A stretch of DNA of 64,000 nt from Isoetes taiwanensis (lineage: Eukaryota > Streptophyta > Lycopodiopsida > Isoetales > Isoetaceae): assembly GCA_021234155.1 (NCBI GenBank), contig JAJEKV010000071.1, positions 3,968,483 to 4,032,482 on the forward strand, in the 5' to 3' direction. The position numbers and the translations under genes were made by a program. This document shows positions 34,204 to 46,731 of the stretch, piece after piece. How positions within the stretch are numbered: the stretch's first letter is position 1; every line of letters starts with the position of its first letter. The notes beneath the pieces are model-generated. The model was given only the letters and a program-made list of their open reading frames with translations, was not told the origin of the DNA and did not search any database.

Positions 34204-37200
34204 TGTATATGACCGTGACCGGGCGACGCCAACAAAAGACCAAGAGGTGGTCGTCGATAGTAAGGACCGAAGCGGAGTACTGGAAGCTGTGAGAAAGTTA
34301 CAAGAAGACGATAGTTGGGACCGGGCAAGCGGATCAAGCGAGAAGCGACCAAAGAAACAATAAAGGCCATGGGGTTGTCCATGGTGCAACAAGTTCATGT
34401 AACTTTAAAATATGTTTTAAAACAATAACAAGTTAGCTTAGTAAATATTCAAATAAATGTGCTTTGGACATGTGGCCAAAAGGCACTAGATTACGGTTAG
34501 GATTAAATGTTAGAAAACACAAAAAATAGATGTTGGAGATTACTCCAACTTAGGATTGCCATGTTGGATGGCATAGATTAATTGTTTTAAGTTATAAAAA
34601 GAGAGAGAAACGTTGTATGAAGTTAGAGAAAATTTGGAATAGAAATTTGCTACGTTTCTCCCTTGCTTCGCATTGCTTTTGATGGCTATTGTGTAGCATG
34701 TTTCTTATGTTAATAATTAAAAAGTCAAGACTGTTAAATGCTAACAACTAAGGCCGAAATCACACTATAGCCCGAACTAAAAAAATACGTGGCAAGGATG
34801 GTCAGCCGGTAAATGCTTAAAAGACTTTGCGGCCCTCTTGCTATCACACCTATGGCTGTCCAAAATGGACACGTCAGTATCCATGTAATCCCACAGATGG
34901 ATTGACGACCATCTCCAGATAACAAGTACGCATCGATTTTTTCATTTTTCATGAGCGAATCTTTGAGTTCACCGGAGCGAATTTTTGAGTTCACCGGCAA
35001 TTCGCATCTATTCTACGAACTATGAGTTCACCAACAATTTGCACTTATTCTGAAAACTATGGAGGAAGAATTGTAGCAGATTTACTTTGAGGAATGTAGC
35101 AGATTACTTTGAGGAAAAGTATTAAGTGTCTCAGAAAGTTTGATGTATAGTCTATCCATATTGGAGCCGATTGAGGTCTTATATGAAATGGAATCAGCTT
35201 TTGCAAGACAATTACTAATTTTTGTAAGATTATGACTGACTTTTTGCAAGATTTTGCAAGACTATGTTTCATAATACATTGAAACAACTTGCAGATATGA
35301 TACAACTTGCAAGGCTTAGAAATAATCTGCTCATGTTGCACCAGGTTATATTATGTTCTTTGGTGGTGTCTCCATTGTTTCTTCATTGATGGAAGACAAA
35401 CATCTGTAACCATAGATGGCCTGCAGTTAAGGTAAATGTTTATGAAAAGGAAGATATGGAAATATACCTATTTGATACGGAGAATGCATCAAAGGCCAAG
35501 GTACAAGAGTTATGTGCCCTCCCATTCGATTCTCAAAGTATCGCTACAAAATGAAGCAAAATATCGCTACAAGATGAAGCAGCTGGTGCTTTAAAATGAA
35601 AAATTGGTTTCTGCAATGCATTTACAGTGCTAATAACCAAGTACATATTGACAAGTACATATCCTCTCATCTATTCATCTACTGCATGTCAACAATTTTT
35701 TGCTTCATCATGTGACTTGTCATGTAAATTTCTCTTTAACATATAAAAGTCAGAAAGGTAAATTACTGTAACTACAAGTATAAACATGGAAGTACTAACT
35801 ACAACTAGGACTATACCTGACAAATTCGACTGCCACAACCAAGTTTTTGTCCAAAGCTCCTTACATGTACCTGGAATGCAAAAATAAGATTCAGTAAATC
35901 ACATTCATGATGGAGGAGAGATAAAGCCCTTGCACTAGTACCAGTGGGTAATTAATGTGAATACCTCAAGATCCCCTCAAGATGGAATACACAAAGAAAA
36001 AAGGTGTCATTTTCATGATTTGGTAAGTATCTAAATAAATTTAGCTTGTGAAAAGCATCCATGCTATGCCCATCACACGTGCATGCCATAAAAAATCATC
36101 AAGTTCTTTCTTTATCTCTTGCAATGACGTAGCTCTTTCATCAAAGTCATGTCTAGCATCCACACGTACCTGTCACCAATAAATGCAAGACTTTTTGCCC
36201 AAGCCTTTCCCACATCTTATCTTGCATGTCCATGAAAGAAGATAGGCAAACACTACTTATAATATCTGCTTTACTGAGTGCTTCTTATCTGCCACTTTCA
36301 AAGTTTGGATTGCCATTGAATTGCAGATAAACAACAGAAGATACTTGCATGACATTCAAATGTAAAACAAGAAATCTGAAACATTGTAATGAAGGCATTG
36401 CTTAAATAATGATGGGCCAGACTTCTGAAGCTTTGCGACATCTATTTTGTTTATTAAGAAGCTATGCCACATCTCTTTTGTTCAGATGGACCAGACTGCA
36501 GAACCATGATACCATTCAATTGCTACATAAACCCTTGATTGAACTGATAGAGGAATTTGTCTGCGCATTCATGGTGCATCTAAGCAAGACCCTTTGCAAC
36601 ACCTGATGTTACGTTGAATCTCACAGGCCAGGGAGGAGGCTTATATCTCCAGCAAAATAAAACAAAAGAAAAGCACAGGTGCAATTTATTAAAATTACCT
36701 TGACACGGCTTCCAAGCTCTTCTAACATGATAAAGATGCATTGTTTGCAGAGGCTTCATGGAATTGAAAAATTTAAATTTCATTATTTTGGGTGCATAAA
36801 ACATACTCCTGATAGCTGGCCTCCATCTAGACAAAAGGAACATGGAACCTACTTCAACTTCAAAAACATTCTAACTTCTACCATGCTACAAGCAACATGA
36901 GCAATAGTACAATTCAAGTCTTAGAATGTTGAATTGAAAAATTCCGAATGCATGCCCTTGCTTGTTTGCACTAGATACTAACGAAATAGAGAAAATTTTG
37001 AAAGAATAAAATGCAAAGACAAAAATAAGAGAAGATTCATCTTTGAAAAATCGTACCTGGCAGAGTCGTGGGAGGAGTTGCAGTAGATTGTGCAGATCCC
37101 TTTGACAGAAAATGAATTGGCGCATGATCAAATTTTCTCTCCCCTTTATCTTTCTGGCGACCAGGCTTTCTTCGCTTTCTGGCGCCAAAAGGCTGGGCTT

Positions 37201-38027
37201 ACGTGGAGAACAAATTTACGTGGCCACCTGCCGAAACATTGGACAGCCCCTTTTGCCCGTCTAAAATTCGAAGGGTGCCTAATCGTTGAGTCAGCATTTA
37301 GGCATGCTGGTGTGATAGGGTGGGTGCCACAACTGTCCAGGTGGCGTTATTTTATTTGTATACTTGATATTAGTTTTTTGGTTTAGCCGTAATGTGATTT
37401 CGGCCTAACAAAAGAAAAGGATAAAAATAGGGCAACGAATCGAACGAACAGGTATGACCTCTGTGTTGGGGCCGGAACCGCCTGCGTTTGCATCTGGCGC
37501 CCACTCCGACTGCTATTCCGATTGCCATTCCGCCATCTTCAGTATTTCCCAGACCCAGTAACCAGGTAAACTGTAAACTCTGCTGCTTTTTGTTGTTTCT
37601 TGAATTTACTTCTATCTTCAGAAAAGGGAATGGAAATGGAGTTTTCGGTGGTTATGCAAACCTAGTTATTCTCAGAGCAGCGAGATTAGAGCTATGATTG
37701 TGGTTATGCATTTGGAATGAGCATCAAGAAACTCCTCTGGTCATGTGAACGGAAATTATTTTATATCTGTGATTTCATATCTGGTGGTTATGTTGCGAAT
37801 CTAGCAATGCATTGTCAGCATTTCTTGTATATCTAGTCATGGAAATAATCATTGTGATGCATGTTCTGTGATGCAGACATGGATATGGAAGAGCAAGGAG
37901 ACGTGAAGGGAACTATTAACTGGGCAGACTTCCTGGGCAGCCCATTAACGGTAAGATAAACTTGCCTGGCTGTATTTGTTATTTCCGTAGTGCTGTTACT
38001 CCAGGGTGAGAGACTGGAGGGTTAACA
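34204..38027 (+). repeat. LTR3 of the gypsy array, split by a Harbinger-type insertion
   Basis: LTR parts are 34204-34751 and 37406-38027. Removing the 2,654 bp insertion and one copy of TAA leaves about 1,167 bp, matching the other LTRs. The TATA box is at 34593-34600. In its 5' half it resembles LTR1; in its 3' half it resembles LTR2 and LTR4 (GGAAGAGCAAGG). Confidence 0.9.
34752..37405. mobile_element. PIF/Harbinger-type element, 2,654 bp, no transposase seen
   Basis: The ends are GGCCGAAATCACA on the left and its exact complement, TGTGATTTCGGCC, on the right. Weaker complementarity continues inward. The insertion duplicates TAA (34749-34751 and 37406-37408). The intact site ACAACTAACAAAAG is present in LTR1 and LTR2, so the boundaries are exact. 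A TAA/TTA 3 bp duplication and GG-starting terminal repeats are diagnostic of PIF/Harbinger. Interior ORFs are short. One at 37188-36886 (minus) starts MAPESEESLVARKIKGREN and may be a captured exon, but I recognise nothing. Confidence 0.9.
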
Positions 38028-38028
38028 T

Positions 38029-38045
38029 TGGTTCCGTTGCCGGGA
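38029..38045 (+). promoter_or_regulatory. Primer-binding site, unit 3
   Basis: This is identical to the sites of units 1 and 2 and lies one base after LTR3. Confidence 0.75.
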
Positions 38046-38378
38046 CCAGTCTGTTTGATTGCTAGTTTCCTTTGAGATGAAATTTTGTTTTCCTTTTGCT
38101 GTTATCAAGAAAATTTCTGTCCAATGAACAATGCAAAGATTAAATTGTAAAGGAAATTGCTGTTCAATCCAGCTTACTTTGAGATAAATTTTTCTTTTGC
38201 TGTTGTAACGGAAATGGTTGTTCAATCCAGCCAATGGGAAATGGAAAGTTAATTGTTGTTCAGTCTATCAAATAGAAAATGCAAATGTTAAGAACATGAC
38301 AGCAGTTTTGATAATCCTTCTTGCCTGAAATCCTGTGATAATGCATAGTGTCTGCATTATGTTAAACGCAAGTGCTTG

Positions 38379-39500
38379 ATGTACAAGAGCCTTGCCGAAA
38401 AAAAAAAAAGAGAAAAGGCTTGAAAGGAGATTAAAACAAGAGCTGGAAAGAACAGAAAGGCGTGAACGTAGAGAGAAACAAAAGATTGAGGCTGCAAGAC
38501 AGTCTGAGATATTACCTGATATCAAACCTTTGTTTGGTAATATGGCTACTTCTTCAAAAAATCATATTCCATATCCAAAATTTGGAGCTGGAAAATCCTC
38601 CGAAACTCAAGCAATAACCCATGTCTATCAGTTTGAGGGAATAAGTTCCCTCAATATTCAGACTGATGATGCTGTCCGTATTACTTTGTTCCCTGCTACG
38701 TTGGAAGGAAAACCCGCAGACTGGATGTATAAGAACATGAGTAGTATTAGTAGTTGGGATGAGCTTAAGACGAGGTTTCTTAAGGCATACCAGACTACGC
38801 CTACTTATCATGAGCTCAAGGATGAGCTCAAGAATATTAAGATTAAAAACGAGGAGGATCCCTAAGTTTGCTCTGGGTAAAGCTAGCCTAGCTGAACTCG
38901 ATCCAAAGCCACATGAACTTGACATAGTTTCTTGGTATGTAGATGGATTCCCAGCTAGAGTTAAGCAACAATTAATTCTAGAGGCTCCAAAAACATTAGA
39001 TCAAGCCATGGAAAGAGCTGTAGCAATACATGGAGTGTTGGGTTCTGAGAAAATTAGCAAACTTGAGAAAACAAAAACTGATGATAAGGAAGTGCAAAAC
39101 ATTCAAAGTAAACTGAATGCTATGGAAGAGAATCTGAAAAAGATTGCTCAAGGAGAAACTAAACGTAGTTACATTTGGTGTACACGTTGTAGTAGATCGT
39201 GCCATTACGCTTAATGAATGCGTAACTAAGTTGGACACTAAGTTTTGTCACATATGTAAAATGAGCAATCATGATACCGATGCGTGTCGATTCAATGAAA
39301 AAACAAAGAAAAGGAAACAGCCCAAACCTTTCTTTGTTACTCCTCAAGGAAAAGATAAAAAGATTCTCAGGGATAATTCCCAATTTGAACTGTGGTGAGA
39401 AGGGCCACTTCTCGCGGGAATGTACACGTACCAAGGAAAGACCATAAAATGGTAAAGCATCCACTAGTGAAGAAACTAAAGCCCGTGATGCCAGGATGGT
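38379..39500 (+). pseudogene. gag: gag, unit 3 (frame-broken)
   Basis: This copy has a 13-base A-run near 38398-38410 that replaces GAGGAAAAAGAG of the other copies and shifts the frame after the start. The capsid core is open (38392-38865 and 38759-39214). Differences from unit 2 at 38.87 kb and 39.19-39.44 kb again fall on CAG/CTG or the adjacent base, breaking the first and third zinc knuckles. The second knuckle (CHICKMSNHDTDAC) is intact. Confidence 0.85.
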
Positions 39501-42500
39501 AGGAGTGGACTATTCTGTGCTTGTTCAGGCTGTGACTCGGCAAAAAGCCAAAGAGCAAGGGATTGAAATCCCTAGTACTCAAAATAATGTATCGCAAACA
39601 AAGAAAAACCAATATCCCAACATAGATGAGGAGCGACGAATTTTTGCAAATGTTAGAGAGCAATTTGGAAGATGAATGCTCTAAGGGAGAAAAACAATGA
39701 CTTGAGTGAAAATCAAGCACATGACCTACGACACTTTAAGGATAAGGTGTCTCAGTTGGTAATTCCCACGCCATTGAATCTCATTCTGAGTATGTGGCCT
39801 GAGTGTAAGGAATTTGGAAATGTGGCAATAGATGAGAATTGTAAATGGGGAAAGTTTAAGAGGGAAATTGGGAACATGACTGTTCCAGTTCCATTATCCG
39901 CATTGGGTAAATATTTTCCTCAACTGGGACTACCAAGTGGATACAGTAAAAACAGAAGTACAATTGCTACTTGGACAACTGAACCAACTGAAAAGCTCAA
40001 TCCAGTAGTTCTTGTGAAAATGCATGGAATGGAAGTTCCAAAAGTTCCAGTTGATGGAGGCGCAGGAGTAAACATCATGACTAATGTTTTTAGGAAAAAA
40101 CTTAAATTGCATGACTTACAAAAAGCACCATTCGATGTGAAAATGGCAGATCATCGAAAAGTGAAGCCTGTAGGTATGCTTAAAAACATTAGTTTCTCTA
40201 TTGGGGATTTGGAGTTTGAACAGGATTTCATAGTCTTAGAGACAGATCCTAGAGCAATGGATTATCAACTGTTGCTCGGTAGACCCTGGCTTAGGGCCTC
40301 CAAGGCAGTTCATGATTGGTCAAGCAATACTCTGACTCTAACAAAGCAAGGGAAAGAGGCTACGATCAATTTACGGACTGGAAGTACAACCATTCTGCAA
40401 GAAGAAACATTGTTCTCCGATGAAGAAGATGAGGACATTGAGGAAGGTGTCATGGATGAAATTGTCGACGAAGATGATTTCTATGGCATTGATATCGACG
40501 GTGAATTGGATGAATTCTGCTTTATGGTGGAAGAAACAAAAGAGTACCCTCAACATTTCGTGGAGGCAGTGGAGAAGGAAATTACTTTGGAACCAACAAA
40601 AGCTCACAAGTTGGAAGATGGAAAACTTGTTCCATCTATAGGACTCCCAGAGCTAACAGCGCTAAACTTAGGAACAGAAAAAGAGCCCAAATTAATCAAA
40701 ATTGGAGCTCACCTTCCACCTGTTCTTTTACAACAAGCCACTGACTTACTACGAGAGTTTATTGATATATTTGCTTGGAATTATAAGGACTTGCGAGGAA
40801 TCCATCCTGACGTGGTGCAAATGAAAATACCCCTTATTCCTAACGCAACACCTATATACCAGCGGGCATATAGGTTAAACCCTAACTATGCAGAAAGTGT
40901 TAGGGAAGAAATTAAGAAGCTTCTACAAGTTGGATTCATCTATGAAGTGGAAATAAGTGAATGGGTGTCTCCTATTGTGATTGTAAAAAAGAAAAATGGC
41001 AAGTTTAGAGTTTGTGTCGATTTCCGAAAATTAAATGCTGTAACAGAAAAAGATCATTTCCCGTTACCCTTTACTGATCAGGTGTTAGAAAATGTAGCTG
41101 GCCATGAGTGCTATTCCTTCATGGATGGTTTCTCAGGCTACAACCAAGTGCAAATACATCCAAGTGATCAGCACAAAACTACGTTCATAACACAATTTGG
41201 AACGTTTGCATATAAGGTCATGCCTTTTGGGTTAAGCAATGCTCCCTCCCATTTTCGAGAGAGTTATGCTCCGTATTCAAGGAATATATTGGGGATTTCA
41301 TGGAAATCTTTTAGATGATTTCTCGGTGTTCGATGAATGGAAGCAGTCATGTGGAAAAACTTAGAAAATCTTTCTTGCGGTGCCGACAATATGGAGTATC
41401 ATTAAATCCTGAAAAGTGTACATTCTTGGTTACACATGGTATACCGCTTGGTCATATTGTTTGTGAGAAAGGAATATTGGTGATCCCGAGAAAGTCGATT
41501 GTAATAATAAATATGCCACCACCAAAGAATGTCACTCAACTAAGAAGTTTCTTAGGAAAGTTAACTATTATCGCAAATTTGTTAACCAAACTCGCCGAGA
41601 TAGCGACCCCTTTGAAACAAACTACCGAAACAAGGAATTCAAATGGAATGAGGATTGTGACACAAAGATTTGAGAAACTCAAACACATTCTCGCCTCATC
41701 ACCAACCTCGTAACTCCAATATGGAACAAGGAATTTCATGTGCACACCGACGCCTCAAAAGTAGCAAAGAGGGGCGCAAAGACTGCACAACAACAACAAG
41801 GATCTCGCTGATCAACCCATACACTATGCTAGCAAGCGGTTGAACTCTACTTGAGCAGAAGTATACAACAACCTGAACGAGAAGCTTTGTCCATGGTTTA
41901 TCTTTGTCCAAAAGTTCGGGCATTATCTTTTGGGAAACTATTTTCTATTTTATGTTGATCATCGGGCTCTTTTATATTTGATCAATAAACCACCATGTGG
42001 ACCGGAAGAATTACCAGATGGTTATTAATTCTTCAAGAGTTCAACTTTAAGATAGTGTTGAGGCACGGAAAAGCACATAGTGTGCGGATCATTTGTCTAG
42101 ACTTACCAATGGAGAAGGCCCTAATGGAATTAATGACGACATTCCCGATGCAAATGTGTATAGGGTCGTTGCTATACCTCCATGGTATGTAGGGATTCTT
42201 TGAGTATTTGACATCGGTAAATTACCAAAGGATTTGGATCTTTCGCGGGAGAAAGAGACTTTATTAAGAAGGCAGACTCCCTACACGTTAATATTTGGAC
42301 AATTAGTATAGAAAAGGAAAAGACCTAATATTGAGGAGATGTGTGTTGCCTCATGAGATCAATACTATCTTGGAAGAGGCCCATGAAGGAGTTTGTGGTG
42401 GGCACTTTTCGTCTGATTTAACTTCCAAGAAGATCTTACAAGCAGGGTATTGGTGGCCAACGCTATTTAAGAATGTATATACCTATGTTAAACGCTGTGA

Positions 42501-44278
42501 TGTTTGTCAAAGAGTTGGCAAGCCTAGCCAACGAGACTTTATGCCTCAAACTCCTGTACTTCCTTTAGGCCCCTTTGAAAAATGGGGTATGGACTTTGTA
42601 GGACCTATAACACCACCTGCTTCTCGAACTCAGGCTAGATACATTTTGGTGATTACTGATTACCATACCAAGTGGGTGGAGGCCAGAGCACTCCGGGATA
42701 ATGAAGCCTTGAGTGTGGCTAAAGTCATGTACCAACAAATCATCACTAGGTTTGGGTGTCCTTTGGAGTTGGTAAGCGATCGAGGTGGCCATTTTATAAA
42801 TAAGGTGGTTGAACATTTGACGAGAGATTTTCTTATACGACATAGAAAATCAACCCCTTATTATCCTCGTGCAAATGGACAAGCTGAATCCTCCAATAAG
42901 ATTCTTGTGAATATACTTACAAAGATTTGTGATTCTAATAGAAAGGATTGGGAGGACAAATTACCAGCCGTACTGTGGGCCTATCGAACAACATATAAAG
43001 TAGCCACTGGTCACACTCCGTTCGCTTTAACGTACGGAGTTGAGGCCGTGTTGCCTTTTGAGTTCATAGTACCTACTTTGAGGATAGCTATACAACACCG
43101 TTTTGGGAAATATAGAATCCTTACAAGAAAGATTATTTAAACTGGAAGCTTTAGGAGAAAAGCGACAACAAGCACTTTGGAGACAACAAGTGGTTAAAAG
43201 AAGAAGGAAAGCTTGGTTTGACCAACGTCAAAGAAAGAAAACATTTCATGAGGGAATCAAAGTTTTGCTTTATGATTCAAGATATCTTAAACATCCAGGG
43301 AAGCTTAAGATAAGGTGGCTTGGGCCATATGTGATCCAAGAAGTGTTTCCAAATGGGTCGGTACAACTAAAAGATATGAGTGACAATTTGTTACCTACTT
43401 TAGTAAATGGATCACGTTTGAAAATATACCATGAAAGACCTAAACATGGTTTGGAGAATACCAAGGTCTAAGGATAATTGCTCGTATAAGCATTACTGGA
43501 CGATTTCCTTGTGGAAGCTCGATGGATATGCAAACAAATTAAACATTAGAAAAATACAACATATACGCAAGCAAGATGGTACTCTTCAGTTAATATATAC
43601 ACCTTCTCCCAGTGGGAACAATCTAGATTTATGGAGAAAAGCAAGTTGGTGTATACCTAATGACAAATTCATGCAGATCATGTATCGAATTGGTTTCTGG
43701 CCCCCGAATAGAATGGTTTTATGCTTCACGCAAGGGAATGTCAACTCTCAAAAACATAGAAAATTTTACGAGAAATTGATGAGTGAGCAAAATAAAGCTC
43801 GATACTATGTGCAAGAACGTACATGGAAGAGACAAAACACCAAAGTTGTTCAAATTAGGAAAAAATGCATTCAACCAACCATTCCCTTGAGTCAAAGAGC
43901 TAAAGGTTACTTGAAACAGATGAAATTGTTATCTTTTGTTCTTTTACCCCAACCAAAAGTTAATGATGCTTTGATTGAGGAGTTTTTGAAAAATTATAAC
44001 ATAGAGATACACAATGGTTTCACTCACGCAACTGGTTCATTCCAAATCACTTTGGAAATGATAACAAAAGCTCTCAGAATACCAAATAACGAGAGGTGGA
44101 ACTAGTTCCTCTATTTATACCTGAACATATATTTGATCTTCAGGTAGTTGAAAACCTTTACCATATACAATATGCCAAGGAACCATACAATGAAATATTT
44201 ATGGCACTGAACAACAAGTTGACGTCTTTAACAGTTTATCCTTATAGCAGAAAATGGTTCTCTTATTTGTATACATGA
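39501..44278 (+). pseudogene. pol: pol, unit 3: intact protease-RT frame, broken RNase H, near-intact integrase
   Basis: The 548-residue frame 39672-41318 carries the protease (active Asp at 40053 in VDGGAGV) and the RT fingers and palm up to LSNAPS. It stops just before the catalytic FLDD, which is disrupted near 41310. RNase H (41.3-42.3 kb) is scrambled at nearly every CAG/CTG. The integrase is clean again (42331-43140), with HHCC, MDFVGP, SDRGGHF and GQAESSNK. The extra C-terminal region is open at 43431-44105. The abrupt switch between clean and scrambled segments is a feature of the whole array. Confidence 0.9.
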
Positions 44279-45364
44279 CAGGTTGTGACGTTCCATGGGC
44301 ACAAGCAGTTTATTCTCAATTAGTATATTGCTTGAGTAATAACTGTCAAAATAAGTTCTCAAGTGTAACATGTAAATGGCAATTGAAGCACATACTCGAT
44401 ATGTACTTGAACAGTGGACCAAGGATGATACCCTTATTCTTGAAGAGTTGCCGCATTTGGAAGAAAAACCTGTTGAAGAAGTGCTACTCATACAACCGGT
44501 GGATAATGTCAAGGAAGATTTCGTTTCTGAAAAGATGACAGCATACTTGGAAGCCCAACGGAAAATTGCCGCGGAATATTTGTTCGACAAAGATCATGAA
44601 GCAGTTTATATCGAACAACAAAATCAGAGGCTCACAGAAAATTTGAAAGCCATGGAGGGGATTATCTCTCAAAAAGACGATGCTTACTTCGCCTTGCAAC
44701 TTACGCACAAAATTTTGGAAGAAGATCATGAAAAAGCGACAAAAGTTCTTCACAGTTTTGTTTTGCAGAAGGCCAGGTTCAAGGAAAAAGCTAAACAACT
44801 AGTCAAATCATTGCAGCAAGCGGAGCAAGAGAAGATTATCATGCAAGAGGAGTTGGCTCAAAGTAAGAAGACTATAAGATTGGAAGACATGAGTTTTCTT
44901 GGATTACCAGTGTTTAGAGGGGCAACATCCTCGGAATGGAGACTGAAGTTACTCACGGATCCGGAAGTAAGTGCATGCTTTCATGAGGCTTCAGCATCTT
45001 TACGTAATAATCCAGAGTTTGATCCTGCTTTCCAAAGAAGAATGTTAAAACATCAAGGTGGAAATTGGGTATCATTCCTGGTGAAGTCTGGTATAAAGCA
45101 GAAGATACTATCAAAAACCTCAAAAAGTTTATTAACAGAGCAGTTGAGAGTCCGGATTCGCTCATCTATGAACAAGCACAGTATTGCAAGTTGTTGGAAA
45201 TCATTATAGCCCCTTATCCAGGAGCTAAAGAGCACTTGATAAATATCAATCCAAATAAGTCTTGCAAGGAAACCATGATGGACGTGGCTCTCTTTATCAA
45301 GGTTAATCATTTACCCTCGGTTTGCATTCAATTATTTGAACAAATGTGTACAAAGGGTTTTTGA
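44254..45364 (+). pseudogene. Third ORF, unit 3
   Basis: This is nearly identical to the unit 1 ORF. It is broken near 44400 (CAGATATG reads CGATATG; CAGGTGACG reads CAGTGGAC) and again near 45070, where unit 1 GGGCTATC reads GGGTATC. The main frame 44376-45209 covers the coiled-coil part, and 45065-45364 covers the C-terminus. Conservation of the ORF in all three units supports a real coding function in the ancestral element. Confidence 0.8.
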
Positions 45365-45552
45365 TCGATGCAAGTAAGAGCTTCTCTATTGAAGAACAAG
45401 CTTTAACAGGAGCTAGAAGAAGGGACGCTTATTATTTCCATAAGAGATATCGGAACACTCACTTATGTTACAACCATCCGGTTAAGCAAGAAGACCCTAA
45501 GCAAAACCCCAAAAAGGGGGATAAGGTGAGTGAAGATCCCAAGATCTTCACT

Positions 45553-45563
45553 AAAAAGGGGGA
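45553..45563 (+). promoter_or_regulatory. Polypurine tract, unit 3
   Basis: AAAAAGGGGGA precedes LTR4. The duplicate tract lies at 45511-45521. Confidence 0.8.
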
Positions 45564-45566
45564 TAA

Positions 45567-46731
45567 TGTATATGACCAGGACCGGCGACGTCAACAAAAG
45601 ACCGAAGAGGTGGTCGTCGATAGTAAGGACGGCTTGAGTAATTGGAAGGCGTGGAGAAAGTTACAAGAAGATGATAGTTGGGACCGAGCAAGCGGATCAA
45701 GCGAGAAGCGACCAAAGAAACAATAAAGGCCATGGGGTTGTCCATGGTGCAACAAGTTCATGTAACTTTAAAATATGTTTTAAAACAATAACAAGTTATC
45801 TTAGTAAATATTCAAATAAATGTGCTTTGGACATGTGGCCAAAAGGCACTAGATTACGGTTAGGATTAAATGTTAGAAAACACAAAAAATAGATGTTGGA
45901 GATTACTCCAACTTAGGATTGCCATGTTGGATGGCATAGATTAATTGTTTTAAGTTATAAAAAGAGAGAGAAACGTTGTATGAAGTTAGAGAAAATTTGG
46001 AATAGAAATTTGCTACGTTTCTCCCTTTGCTTCGCATTGCTTTTGATGGCTATTGTGTAGCATGTTTCTTATGTTAATAATTAAAAAGTCAAGACCGTTA
46101 AATGCTAACAACTAACAAAAGAAAAGGATAAAAATAGGGCAACGAATCGAACGAACAAGTATGACCTCCGTGGTTGGGGCGGAACCTGCGTTTGCATCCG
46201 GGCCCAATTCATCGCTATTCGATTGCCATTCCGCCATCTTCGATATTTCCCGGACCCAAAGAACTGTGTAAACGTAAACTCGGCCGCTTTTTGTTGTTTC
46301 TTGAATTTACTTCTATCTTGAGAAAAGGAATGGAAATGGAGTTTTAGATTGGTTATGCAAACCTAGTTATTCTCGCAAATGAGATTAGAGCTATGATTGT
46401 GGTTATGCATTTGGAATGAGCATCAAGAAACTCCTCCGGGTCATGTGAACGGAAATTATTTTATATCCGTGATTTCATATCCGGTGGTTATGTTATGAAT
46501 CTAGCAATGCATTTGTCGGCATTTCTTGTATATCTAGTCATGGAAATAATCATTGTGATGCATGTTCTGTGATGCAGACATGGATATGGAAGAGCAAGGA
46601 GACGTGAAGGGAACTATTAACTGGGCAGACTTCACGGCAGCCCATTAATTGATGAAGATAAACTTGCCCGGTCAGATTTGTTATTTCCGAGTCTGTCAAT
46701 TACTCTGTGGTGAGAGATTGGAGGGTTAACA
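45567..46731 (+). repeat. LTR4 of the gypsy array (1,165 bp), 3' half scrambled
   Basis: It starts TGTATATGACC and ends TTAACA, followed by the target duplication AGTTC. The TATA box is at 45956-45963. From about 46150 to 46720 it departs from the other LTRs at most CTG/CAG positions (for example CTCCTCTGGTC reads CTCCTCCGGGTC). This is the last LTR, so no primer-binding site follows. Confidence 0.9.

Noticed and set aside
45346-45726. 126-codon ORF running from unit 3 into LTR4
   Set aside because: The first part is homologous sequence after the third ORF, but the last part reads polypurine tract and LTR DNA, so it is not a separate gene.
18755-46720. C-to-T (RIP-like or deamination) mutation as the cause of copy differences
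   Set aside because: The changes at CAG/CTG are mostly indels and non-transition substitutions, not TAG/CAA/TTG.
16761-46731. Three independent gypsy insertions side by side
   Set aside because: Neighbouring units share a single LTR and there is no target duplication between them; only the outer ends carry AGTTC.
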